This document shows positions 54,931 through 64,000 of a stretch of 64,000 nt of DNA, one piece after another. The notes beneath the pieces were generated by a model, which searched no databases, was not told the DNA's origin, and saw only the letters and a list, made by a program, of their open reading frames with translations. The stretch is from contig NZ_ARQM01000010.1 of assembly GCF_000385135.1 (NCBI RefSeq), positions 310,001-374,000 on the forward strand, read 5' to 3'. The stretch is from Promicromonospora sukumoe 327MFSha3.1. GTDB lineage: Bacteria; Actinomycetota; Actinomycetes; Actinomycetales; Cellulomonadaceae. The first letter of the stretch is position 1; the number at the start of each line of letters is the position of its first letter. The position numbers were made by a program, and so were the translations under genes.

Positions 54931-57081
54931 ATGATGGACCAGCACGCTTCGGAGCGTGACGAGAGAACTTCGGGCGACGTCGCGGACGACGCGAACGGCG
55001 CACCGACCGAGAGCCTCGGCCACGAGCACGTCGCCACGCTCACCCCCGAGACCGGGACCGGCGCCACGCCCGGCACCGCCGCCGACGGCGCCGGGGACGT
55101 CCGGCCGTTCGCGAACATCGCGGCCGCCGACTACGTGCGCGACGCCATCGCCGCGCTCGCCCTCCTCGTGTCGCTCGCGCTGCCCTGGAACCTGCTGGAC
55201 CGCTCCGCGGACCGGGTCGAGGTCGTGCTGGCCGTCGCGCTGTCGCTCGCGTCGCTGACCCTGCCCTACCTCGCGCGCTTCGGCGTGCTGCCCGCGACGT
55301 GGACCGTGCACACCACGCGTCGCGCCCGCCTGATCGCCGGGCTCCCGCTCGCCGTGATCGGCCTGGTCCACCTCGTGCTCGACCTGCGCAGCGGCGCGGG
55401 CGTCGGCACCGGCCTGGGCCTCGCGCTCGCCGGCGCGGCGCTCGCGGCGACCCCGCGCGACAGCGAGCTCGGGCCCGTCGACCAGGACGGCGCCGTGGTG
55501 CGCGCCTGGCGGTTCGGCCTCGCCGGCGTCGGGGCGCTCATCGCCCTGGGCGCCGTGGTCTCCACGCTGCTGGCCGAGTTCGCCGACGGCGCCACGCTCG
55601 GCGACCGGCTGCTGGCGCCCGTGTGGCTCGTGCTCTCGCTCGGCCTCGTCTGGCTCCTGGTCGGCGGCACCGTGCGGCACGACCGCCCCTCCCGCCTCGT
55701 GCTCGTCGCCGTCGGCATCGTGCTGGCGCTCCTGTTCGTCTTCACGTCCGGCGGCGCGCTGACCGGCATGGAGTCCATGCAGCCCGGCGTCACCGACCCG
55801 AGCCGGTTCGGCCTCGTGCTGCTCCCGCTCGCCGCGGCCGTGGCCGGCTCGCCCGCCGTCCGCCGCGACCCCGCGGCGGCCGACGCCGAGGAGAGCACCG
55901 AGCACGCCGCCGGTGTGTGGGTCCGCGTGGCCATCCGCGCGTTCGACGTCATCGTGCTGCTCGCCGTGTGCAGCGCGCTGGCCGCGCTCGTGCAGCTCAT
56001 CGACCCCGGCTTCGTCGGCTCGGGTGCCGGCGTCACGCTGGTGCTGCGGCTCGTGCTCGGCGCCGTCGTCGCCGGTATCGCCTGGTTCGCGCGGCGCTCC
56101 CTGAAGCGCGACCCCAACACCGGCCACGTGCCCGCCGTCGGCGCCGCGTGCGTCGCGGGCGTGCTGGGCCTCGTGGTGGTCATCGCGACGTCGGGCGCCA
56201 GCCTGGGCGTGAACCTGGGCGACCTGCTCATGGCGCTCGCGCTGCCGATCGTCGCGGCGAGCGCGCTGATGGTGCCCAAGGCGGTCCGCGAGCACTTCCA
56301 GACCGCCGGCATCGGCGGCGAGGTCGAGGCCGACCGCACCCAGGCCTACGTATGGGCCCCGCCGCGGCCCAAGGGCGACAAGGCCACGCCGGCCACGCTG
56401 CCCGAGGAGCCCGTGCGGAGCGCCCCCGAGCTGCGGCGTCCCGCCGAGCCCCGCCGGGTCACCTCGACGGGCGCCGTGCGGACCGTCGCCGGTGCGACCG
56501 CCGCCCAGCGCGGCGTCGTGCCGGTCCGGGCCGTGGAGCCGACGTCGGGCGAGACCCCGACGTCGGGCGAGGTCTCGCTCGGAGCGATGCGCACGGTCGA
56601 GGACATGCCGGCGGCGGCCGCCCCGGTCGACGCGACCGCGAGCATGCCCCCGGTCCGCTCGGGCGCCACGCCGGTGGCGGCGCAGCCGTCGCACCCGACG
56701 TCGCACGCCACCGCGCGCATCCACCCGGTGGGCCAGCAGGCGCCGTCGGAGGCAGCGGGCGGGCTCGACGAGGACGTGGAGCACACGACGCGCCGGGTGG
56801 TCAGCGGCCAGCCGCAGGGCCAGGGTGCCGCGACCGCGGGTCGCGACGCCGAGTCCGGGCACACCGCGGTGCTGCCGCCCGTGGTGGCCGGCGGCCGGTG
56901 GAGCCCCGCCCAGGCGCTCGACCCGGCCACGCCGCTCGCGGACCTCGCCAAGATCGTGCAGGAGTCGCCGCACCTGCGGCCCCAGGTCGCGGCCAACCCG
57001 TCGACCTACCCGGCGCTGCTGGACTGGCTCGGCGCCCTGGGCGACCCCCAGGTCGACGCGGCCCTCCGCAGCCGCCGCTGA
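54931..57081 (+). CDS. Large membrane protein with C-terminal variant-LRR-like domain
   Basis: A 716-aa protein of unknown function. An acidic N-terminal tail (1-60), about ten to twelve membrane helices (about 68-460), a long Pro/Ala/Thr-rich cytoplasmic region (about 480-650), and a last 60 residues (WSPAQALDPATPLADLAKIV, SPHLRPQVAANPSTYPALLD) that resemble the short variant leucine-rich-repeat domain seen at the ends of actinobacterial secretion and signalling proteins. GAGGAG lies seven bases before ATG 54931. It is divergent from the phosphopantetheinyl transferase gene and followed by a 22-bp-stem hairpin. Confidence 0.75.
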   Translation: MMDQHASERDERTSGDVADDANGAPTESLGHEHVATLTPETGTGATPGTAADGAGDVRPFANIAAADYVRDAIAALALLVSLALPWNLLDRSADRVEVVLAVALSLASLTLPYLARFGVLPATWTVHTTRRARLIAGLPLAVIGLVHLVLDLRSGAGVGTGLGLALAGAALAATPRDSELGPVDQDGAVVRAWRFGLAGVGALIALGAVVSTLLAEFADGATLGDRLLAPVWLVLSLGLVWLLVGGTVRHDRPSRLVLVAVGIVLALLFVFTSGGALTGMESMQPGVTDPSRFGLVLLPLAAAVAGSPAVRRDPAAADAEESTEHAAGVWVRVAIRAFDVIVLLAVCSALAALVQLIDPGFVGSGAGVTLVLRLVLGAVVAGIAWFARRSLKRDPNTGHVPAVGAACVAGVLGLVVVIATSGASLGVNLGDLLMALALPIVAASALMVPKAVREHFQTAGIGGEVEADRTQAYVWAPPRPKGDKATPATLPEEPVRSAPELRRPAEPRRVTSTGAVRTVAGATAAQRGVVPVRAVEPTSGETPTSGEVSLGAMRTVEDMPAAAAPVDATASMPPVRSGATPVAAQPSHPTSHATARIHPVGQQAPSEAAGGLDEDVEHTTRRVVSGQPQGQGAATAGRDAESGHTAVLPPVVAGGRWSPAQALDPATPLADLAKIVQESPHLRPQVAANPSTYPALLDWLGALGDPQVDAALRSRR

Positions 57082-57087
57082 CCCCCG

Positions 57088-57135
57088 ACGAGTCAGGCGT
57101 ACAGGTCACTCCCGTGACCTGTACGCCTGACTCGT
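57088..57135. terminator. 22-bp perfect-stem hairpin
   Basis: 57088-57109 pairs exactly with 57114-57135 around the loop tccc. It starts six bases after the membrane-protein stop and stands before the leuA promoter. Confidence 0.78.
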
Positions 57136-57214
57136 GTGCGCGGGACGCCGCTCCTGCAAGCAGGGTCAGGTCCGGATCGTGGGCGTGGTTGGCGCTCCGG
57201 GTCCGGACCAGGGG

Positions 57215-59166
<1,952 letters not shown>

Positions 59167-59176
59167 CGCGGCTCCT

Positions 59177-59220
59177 GGGCGCCGGGTGCCCGTCGGTCTC
59201 CCGACGGGCACCCGGCGCCC
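59177..59220. terminator. 20-bp perfect-stem hairpin between convergent leuA and kinase genes
   Basis: 59177-59196 pairs exactly with 59201-59220 around the loop tctc. It begins 10 bases after the leuA stop and ends six bases short of the kinase gene's stop. Confidence 0.8.
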
Positions 59221-59226
59221 GACGAC

Positions 59227-60861
59227 CTAGTCGAGACGCTCGAACGTCGCCTCGAAGCCCGTGGTCCACTGCGTGTGCGTGGTCTCGTCGCACGTGTACT
59301 TCAGCGGCTGGGACAGACCCTCGGGCTGGTACGTGTCGCCGTTGCCGGCGAGCTCGCGCGTGACCTCGGCGTCGTCGAAGTCGACCGTCTCGAAGGTGAG
59401 CCGGCCGCCCTTGGTCGAGACCGTGTACGTGGCCGTGCCGCTCCACGTCTCGACGTACTCCCCGGCGGGCAGGTCGGCGTGCAGCGGCTCGGCGTCGTCG
59501 AACTCGACCACCTGGGTGCCGTCGGGCCGGAACTCCACCACGCGCCCGTTCCAGCCCGCGGTCGGGTAGGTCTCGCCCTGGGCCGAGATCTCCGTGGCCA
59601 GGTCCGTCTGCTTCCAGCGGCCCAGCAGGCACTCGTCGATGACCGACGGCGGTTCGGCTGACGCCGATGCGGACGGCTCGCCCGAGGCGCTGGCCGGCGC
59701 CGAGACCGACGGCGGGCCCGACGGCGTGGGGTCGGCCTCCGCCCCGCCGGACCGCAGGCCCAGGACGGCGGCCGTGGTGCCGCCGCCGACGATCACCACG
59801 ACCGCGGCCGCGACCAGCCAGGTGATCGGCCGGGTCAGCAGGCCGCGCCGGGGCGCCTCCGGTTCGGGCTCGGGGGCGGGCGCGGGCCCGGCCGGGAGGG
59901 CCTTGACCACGGTCTCGTCGTCGCGCAGCGCGGTCGCGTCGTCGTCCGGGTCGACGGCGCCCGCGCCGCCCGCCACGGCCGGGAGGATCTTCGCGGGGCC
60001 CGTCCGGTGGCCGGCGGGCACGTCGTTCAGGAAGTCGAGCACCTCCGCCAGGTCCGGCCGGGCCGCGGGGTCCTTGGACAGGCAGGCCTGGACGAGCGGG
60101 AGCAGCCACTCGGGGCACCCGGTCAGGTCGGGCTCCTCGTGCACCACGCGGTAGTAGACGACGGTGGTGTCGCCCTCGCCGAACGCGCGCTGCCCGGTCG
60201 CGGCGTAGAGCGCGACGGCGCCCAGCGCCCAGACGTCCGCGGCCGGCGTCGCGAGGCTGCCGCGCACCTGCTCCGGCGCCATGAACGCGGGAGTGCCGAC
60301 CTTGAGGCCGGTGCGGGTCAGCGACGTCGAGTCGGACCCCTGGGCGATGCCGAAGTCGATGACGAACGGACCGTCCGCGCCGAGCAGGATGTTGGACGGT
60401 TTGAGGTCGCGGTGCACGATGCCGGCCTGGTGCACGGCGCGCAGCGCCTCGGCCACGCCGGCCAGCATGCTGCGCACGTCGGCCTCCGGCAGCGGGCCCC
60501 GGGTGCGGACGACGGCGGACAGCGCCGGGCCCTCGACGTACTCGACGGCCAGCCACGGCTGCTCGCCTTCCGGGTCGGCGTCGATGAGGGTGGCCAGGAA
60601 CCGGCCGCGCACCTTCATCGCGGCCGCCGCCTCACGGCGGAACCGGGTGCGGAACTCCGGATCCTGGACGTGTTCGCGCAGGATCGCCTTGAGGGCGAGC
60701 CTGCGTCCGGTGCGGGTCTCCGCGAGAAAGACAGCCCCCATGCCGCCCGCCCCGATCCGGCCGAGTAGCTGGTAACCGCCCAGCTCCTGCGGGTCGCCGG
60801 GCTCGAGCGGCTGGATCTGCGGGGCTGCCCCTGAGCCTGGCGCGATCATGGAGCGAAACAT
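59227..60861 (-). CDS. Membrane Ser/Thr protein kinase with extracytoplasmic domain
   Basis: A 544-aa bacterial STPK. The kinase domain (about 30-280) has the Gly loop IGAGGMGAVF, Lys58, HRDLKPSN (His150-Arg-Asp152), DFG (169-171), and GTPAFMAPEQ in the activation loop. One membrane helix (347-369) is followed by a Ser/Pro/Ala-rich stalk and a beta-rich outer domain (about 410-544) with a lone Cys pair. The outer part is not PASTA repeats and is not recognised. ATG 60861 is chosen for AAGGAA seven bases upstream. It is divergent from the LAXTG protein gene, 82 bases away. Confidence 0.92.
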   Translation of the reverse strand: MFRSMIAPGSGAAPQIQPLEPGDPQELGGYQLLGRIGAGGMGAVFLAETRTGRRLALKAILREHVQDPEFRTRFRREAAAAMKVRGRFLATLIDADPEGEQPWLAVEYVEGPALSAVVRTRGPLPEADVRSMLAGVAEALRAVHQAGIVHRDLKPSNILLGADGPFVIDFGIAQGSDSTSLTRTGLKVGTPAFMAPEQVRGSLATPAADVWALGAVALYAATGQRAFGEGDTTVVYYRVVHEEPDLTGCPEWLLPLVQACLSKDPAARPDLAEVLDFLNDVPAGHRTGPAKILPAVAGGAGAVDPDDDATALRDDETVVKALPAGPAPAPEPEPEAPRRGLLTRPITWLVAAAVVVIVGGGTTAAVLGLRSGGAEADPTPSGPPSVSAPASASGEPSASASAEPPSVIDECLLGRWKQTDLATEISAQGETYPTAGWNGRVVEFRPDGTQVVEFDDAEPLHADLPAGEYVETWSGTATYTVSTKGGRLTFETVDFDDAEVTRELAGNGDTYQPEGLSQPLKYTCDETTHTQWTTGFEATFERLD

Positions 60862-60943
60862 ACCGGATTTCCTTGAATTCACCCGATATTTCGGTCATCG
60901 TGATTCGCGTTCCCGAACGAATTACAGATGCAGGGGGAGAACC

Positions 60944-61861
60944 ATGAAGCGAAAGCTGGTGAGCCGCGCGCTGCCGTCCGTGCTCGTCGCGGGCGGTCTG
61001 CTCGTCACGGGCGGCATGTCCGCGACCGCGGCCGACGGCGCGCCGTCGAGCGTCGAGCAGTCGGCCGGCGGCCTGGGCGACGTGCTGTCGGGCACGGTCG
61101 ACGCCGTCGTCGGCAAGGGCGGTGCGGTGGACAGCACGCTCGGCCAGGTGACCGACACCGTCGAGCAGGTCACCAAGAAGGAGGGCGCCGTCGACGACAC
61201 CGTGAAGGGTGTCACGGGCGCTGTCGACGCGGTGGCCGGCAGGGACGGCGCCGTCGACGACGTGGTGCGCGGCGTGACCGGCGGTGAGGCCAAGGCGCCG
61301 ACCGCGAAGGGCGGCCCCGTGGACGACGTCGTGCGCGGCGTGTCCGGCGTGGTCACCTCGGTGGCCGGCGAGGACGGCGCCGTCGACGACGTGCTCGGTG
61401 CAGACGAGCCCGAGCGCGGCCTGACCGACAACCTGCCGAACGAGATCATCGACGACGTCGGCTCGATCGGCGAGAACCTGGGCCGCGGCGACGTGCCCGG
61501 CACCATCGGCGCGGTGACCGGCGAGAACGGTGTCGTGGACGACCTGCTCGAGAGCCCCGTGCACGGCGGTCCGGGCGGGGGCGACCCGGGTGACGGTGGG
61601 CCTGGTGGTCCGGGTGGGCCTGGTGACGGGCCGGGCTCGGGCGACGGTTCGGGCACGATCCCGGTGTCCAACCTGCCGGGGCTAGGCACCGGCGTCGACA
61701 CGGGCCTGCCCATCCAGTCGATCGGCGAGGCGCAGGCTCCGGGCGCGCTGGCGCAGACGGGCTTCCAGGTGGCCGGGGCCGCGGCGGTGGCGCTCGGCCT
61801 CACGGCCGCGGGCGCCGCGATGGTCCGGGCGCGGCGGCGGATGCTGGAGACGCAGGACTGA
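60944..61861 (+). CDS. LAXTG-anchored repeat-rich surface protein
   Basis: A 305-aa exported protein. The signal peptide (1-30) ends TAADGA. Residues about 45-160 are degenerate repeats of about 25-30 residues built on GAVDDVV/TxxVTGxVDxVAG/KxG; then comes a Gly/Pro/Asp-rich region (about 205-240). The C-terminus is a cell-wall sorting signal: LAQTG (269-273), a hydrophobic stretch and a basic tail (RARRR). LAXTG is the motif favoured by class E sortases, typical of high-GC actinobacteria. AGGGGGAG lies before the ATG. No sortase gene is in the window. Function unknown. Confidence 0.8.
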   Translation: MKRKLVSRALPSVLVAGGLLVTGGMSATAADGAPSSVEQSAGGLGDVLSGTVDAVVGKGGAVDSTLGQVTDTVEQVTKKEGAVDDTVKGVTGAVDAVAGRDGAVDDVVRGVTGGEAKAPTAKGGPVDDVVRGVSGVVTSVAGEDGAVDDVLGADEPERGLTDNLPNEIIDDVGSIGENLGRGDVPGTIGAVTGENGVVDDLLESPVHGGPGGGDPGDGGPGGPGGPGDGPGSGDGSGTIPVSNLPGLGTGVDTGLPIQSIGEAQAPGALAQTGFQVAGAAAVALGLTAAGAAMVRARRRMLETQD

Positions 61862-61892
61862 GGCGCTGAAGCGCGGCAGTTTGCCCCGCAGA

Positions 61893-61952
61893 CTCGGCAG
61901 TTGGCATCGAGATCGGCTCAGGCCTGAGCCGATCTCGATGCCAACTGCCGAG
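61893..61952. repeat. 60-bp palindromic interspersed repeat, copy 2 (perfect)
   Basis: The whole 60 bases are an exact palindrome (28-base arms with a self-complementary ggcc centre). Copy 1 lies at 46448-46507. The left flank is shared as well, so the repeat unit is about 80 bases. It lies 31 bases after the LAXTG gene and just upstream of the DUF3626 promoter. Confidence 0.88.
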
Positions 61953-61969
61953 CATCCGGCGGCCCCGGC

Positions 61970-61984
61970 TAACCTGCACGCATG
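61970..61984 (+). promoter_or_regulatory. Leaderless promoter of the DUF3626 gene
   Basis: TAACCT (61970-61975), six bases, ATG at 61982. Confidence 0.5.
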
Positions 61985-62767
61985 AGCTGGCCGGTCACCA
62001 TCAACTTCCACCCCGACCGGCTGGTCGCCGACGGCAGCGAGACGCTGATCGAGCGCCTCGCCCACGACCGGGTGTGGCGCTCCCAGTTCGAGACCGGCAC
62101 CAGCAACGGCGGCCTCACCGCGTATGCGGGCGGGGACCGCTGGCGCTGGGAGCAGCGCATGTTCGACGGCCGGTACGACGCCGCCGAGCCGCACCTGCGC
62201 CCGCGCTACGGCGCGCTGAACCACCGGGGCCGGGCGGCGGGCGGTGCCGTCCGCTTCGGCTCGTCGCACCTGCGGCTGCGCCCGCACGTGCTGGGGCGCA
62301 CCACGTTCTGCTACCCGGACTCGTTCCTCGAACCGGAGCACTTCGCCATCGCCGACCCGAGCGCGCTGGTCGCGCTGGCGGACGCCGACACCGCGGCCGG
62401 CGTCCACGACCTGCTGGACGACTACGTCGAGGCCCAGGTGCACGGCGTCGTCGCCCTGCCGGACGACGTCGAGGCGCTGGTGCTGGACCCCTGCTACCGG
62501 GAGACCGCCGTGGCCGACGCCGCCGGGCGGCTGGGCGTCGCCGTCGAGTGGCACCCCGGGTTCCGGCTGCACGTGGACGAGGTGGCCGCGCGCCCGGAGT
62601 TCCGCGGCCCGGCGATCGTGGACGTGGCGCGGAAGGTCGCCGCCGGGCGGGCGGCGGGCGGGTGGCTGGACGCCCGCGTCGTCGGCGAGGCGGTGCTGGC
62701 GGGGGAGCACGACCCGCAGGACCTCAAGAAGGTGTGGCATCACCTGGCGCGCTGGGGCGGGGCGTAG
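61982..62767 (+). CDS. DUF3626-family protein
   Basis: A 261-aa protein of the DUF3626 family, found in bacteria and with no established function. Family patterns are clear: RVWRSQFETGTSNGGLTAY, GDRWRWEQRMFDGRYD, RPRYGALNHRGRAAGGAVRF, GSSHLRLRPHVLGRTTFCYP. The Asn/Gly/Thr/Arg-rich core recalls ADP-ribosyltransferase-like folds, but that is only an impression. Its last 28 bases overlap the convergent EamA gene. Confidence 0.85.
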   Translation: MSWPVTINFHPDRLVADGSETLIERLAHDRVWRSQFETGTSNGGLTAYAGGDRWRWEQRMFDGRYDAAEPHLRPRYGALNHRGRAAGGAVRFGSSHLRLRPHVLGRTTFCYPDSFLEPEHFAIADPSALVALADADTAAGVHDLLDDYVEAQVHGVVALPDDVEALVLDPCYRETAVADAAGRLGVAVEWHPGFRLHVDEVAARPEFRGPAIVDVARKVAAGRAAGGWLDARVVGEAVLAGEHDPQDLKKVWHHLARWGGA

Positions 62768-63708
62768 CGCTCTGCCGGTGCAGGTGCCGGCCCGGTCGCA
62801 TCTGCCGCTGGCTGGGCCCGCGGGGCAGGCCGAGACGGCCGGCGCGGCCGTGTCAGCAGCACCCCCGCCAGGCTCACCACGAACCCCGCCACCGTCAGCA
62901 GCGGCAGCTTCTCGCCGAACATGGCCCAGGCCCACGCGGCCGAGACCGCCGGGGTGAGGTAGAGCCACGTGCTCACCGCGACCGGGCCCCGCGTGCGCTG
63001 CACGTACAGGTACATGCCGTACCCGCCCAGGAACGCCAGCCCGACGAGCCAGGCGATCGCGAGCCAGAAGGTCGGGTCGGCGGGTGGTGCGGCCTGCCCG
63101 CTCCCCAGCGCGAGCACCGCGAAGACCCCGAGCGCGACGACGCCCTGCACGGCCAGGGAGTCCAGGACGTCGTGCCCGCGGCCGTCGTCGGGCGCGGGCC
63201 AGAGGTCGCCCAGCACCGTGGCCGCCGACAGCGACAGCATGCCGAGCACCGCCCAGAGCGCGCCCGCGGCGCCGGACCCGGCGGCGACGTCGGGCCCGAC
63301 GGCGAGCGCGACGCCCGCGAAGCCGATCGCCAGGCCGACGGCCTGGCGGCGTCCGCCCCCGTGTCGACGCCCCGCACCCGACAGCACCACCGCGACCAGG
63401 GCCGGCTGGAGCGAGGCGAGCAGTGCGGCGGTCCCGGCCGGCAGGCCCTCCTCGACCGCGCGGAACACGCCGTACAGGTATCCGGCCTGGCCGAGCGCGC
63501 CGAGCACGGCCTCGCGCCGCAGGTAGCGCGGGCCGTACCGGCGGCCGAGCGCTAGCACGACCACCACCATCAGCAGTGCGGCGACGACGTAGCGCCACAG
63601 CAGCGTGGTGGTGGCGGGCGCGACCGGGGCCGCGAACGTGGCGCCCACGAAGCCGGAGCTCCACGTCACCACGAGCAGGGCGGGGGCGAGGTGTCGGAGA
63701 AAGCTCAT
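62740..63708 (-). CDS. EamA-family (DMT) exporter
   Basis: A 322-aa drug/metabolite-type transporter with about ten membrane helices in two EamA halves (WSSGFVGATFAAPVAPATTT in helix 1; VALLGGYGMYLYVQRTRGPV-like region before the second repeat; WLYLTPAVSAAWAWAMFGEK near the end), then a Pro/Ala/Arg-rich tail of about 35 residues. Part of the tail overlaps the DUF3626 gene. The substrate is unknown. It is divergent from a TetR gene, a common regulator-exporter layout, so TetR probably controls it. Confidence 0.88.
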   Translation of the reverse strand: MSFLRHLAPALLVVTWSSGFVGATFAAPVAPATTTLLWRYVVAALLMVVVVLALGRRYGPRYLRREAVLGALGQAGYLYGVFRAVEEGLPAGTAALLASLQPALVAVVLSGAGRRHGGGRRQAVGLAIGFAGVALAVGPDVAAGSGAAGALWAVLGMLSLSAATVLGDLWPAPDDGRGHDVLDSLAVQGVVALGVFAVLALGSGQAAPPADPTFWLAIAWLVGLAFLGGYGMYLYVQRTRGPVAVSTWLYLTPAVSAAWAWAMFGEKLPLLTVAGFVVSLAGVLLTRPRRPSRPAPRAQPAADATGPAPAPAERYAPPQRAR

Positions 63709-63723
63709 GCCCAGCAGATAACC

Positions 63724-63741
63724 ATACAGGTCGGTATACTC
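63724..63741. promoter_or_regulatory. Probable TetR operator/promoter in the EamA-tetR spacer
   Basis: ATAC-N6-GTAT (63724-63737) is a short inverted repeat typical of TetR-family sites, and it overlaps TATACT (63736-63741), a good -10 for the tetR gene. The spacer between the two divergent genes is only 72 bp. Confidence 0.45.
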
Positions 63742-63780
63742 GCAGTATCCTCCGTATCCCAGCAGGTCAGGAGAGGTCCC

Positions 63781-64000
63781 GTGCCACGACGCAGCCCCAA
63801 CCCCGACACCCCGGCCGGCGAGCGGATCCTCGTCACGGCCAGCGAGCTCTTCTACGAGCGCGGCATCCGCGGCGTCGGCGTCGACCTGATCGCCGACCAG
63901 GCCGGCGTCACCAAGAAGACGCTGTACGACCGGTTCGGCTCCAAGGACGCGCTGGTCGCCGCCTACCTGACCCGCCGGCATGAGCGCTGGGCGGCGTGGT
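63781..64000 (+). CDS. TetR-family transcriptional regulator (3' end beyond window)
   Basis: The first 73 codons of a TetR/AcrR regulator. The helix-turn-helix is complete: ERILVTASELFYERGIRGVG, VDLIADQAGVTKKTLYDRFG, SKDALVAAYL. The ligand-binding part lies off the window. GTG start with GGAGAGG about six bases upstream. Its placement opposite an EamA exporter suggests that it represses that gene and itself. Confidence 0.9.
   Translation, partial: MPRRSPNPDTPAGERILVTASELFYERGIRGVGVDLIADQAGVTKKTLYDRFGSKDALVAAYLTRRHERWAAW

Overview
The window looks like a chromosomal stretch of a very high-GC actinobacterium. I favour Micrococcales, near Cellulomonadaceae/Promicromonosporaceae. The grounds are GTG and TTG starts, strongly GC-biased third codon positions, many leaderless promoters (TAnnnT six to eight bases before the start codon), mycothiol-type enzymes, and the gene order comEA-comEC-holA-rpsT-lepA-hemW-hrcA-dnaJ-rsmE-phoH-ybeY-CNNM-era-leuA. 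The family placement is inference; no rRNA or tRNA gene is present to fix it.

Layout. 1-6.9 kb: an edge-truncated secreted phosphodiesterase, leuS, a HerA-like ATPase and a DegV protein. 6.9-16.6 kb: an alpha/beta hydrolase, then the DNA-uptake pair comEA (apparently frameshifted) and comEC, holA and rpsT. Three exported-protein genes (GerMN-like, zinc amidase, neocarzinostatin-like lipoprotein) sit between comEC and holA. 16.8-25.6 kb: mostly accessory genes, namely a Ca2+/H+ antiporter, two tandem PemK-like proteins with no visible antitoxin, a hydrolase, a phosphotransferase, a Uma2 nuclease, a mycothiol-dependent enzyme, a CNNM/CBS pair and a PfpI protein. 25.7-32.6 kb: lepA-hemW followed by three membrane proteins with Pro/Gln/Tyr-rich N-termini and a DUF3097 protein. 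32.6-46.4 kb: a large LuxR ATPase regulator, then the housekeeping block hrcA (with a CIRCE operator)-dnaJ-rsmE, a two-gene envelope operon (membrane protein with three helix-hairpin-helix repeats plus a BON-OmpA protein), HIT, phoH-ybeY-CNNM-era.

46.6-54.7 kb: an accessory metabolic region with a P450 lacking the ExxR motif, an acyl-CoA ligase overlapping an enoyl-CoA hydratase, an FAD monooxygenase divergent from a PadR regulator with a clear operator, an exported hydrolase and an Sfp-type phosphopantetheinyl transferase. 54.9-64 kb: a large membrane protein, leuA preceded by a leucine-rich leader peptide, a membrane Ser/Thr kinase divergent from a LAXTG-anchored repeat protein, a DUF3626 protein, an EamA exporter and an edge-truncated TetR gene.

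Two architectural habits run through the window. Many genes have no 5' leader. Many gene ends carry very long, nearly perfect palindromes (stems of 20-46 bp). One 60-bp palindrome is present in two copies 15 kb apart, so part of this hairpin set is repetitive DNA and not only terminators. No insertion sequence, prophage, CRISPR array, rRNA or tRNA was found.
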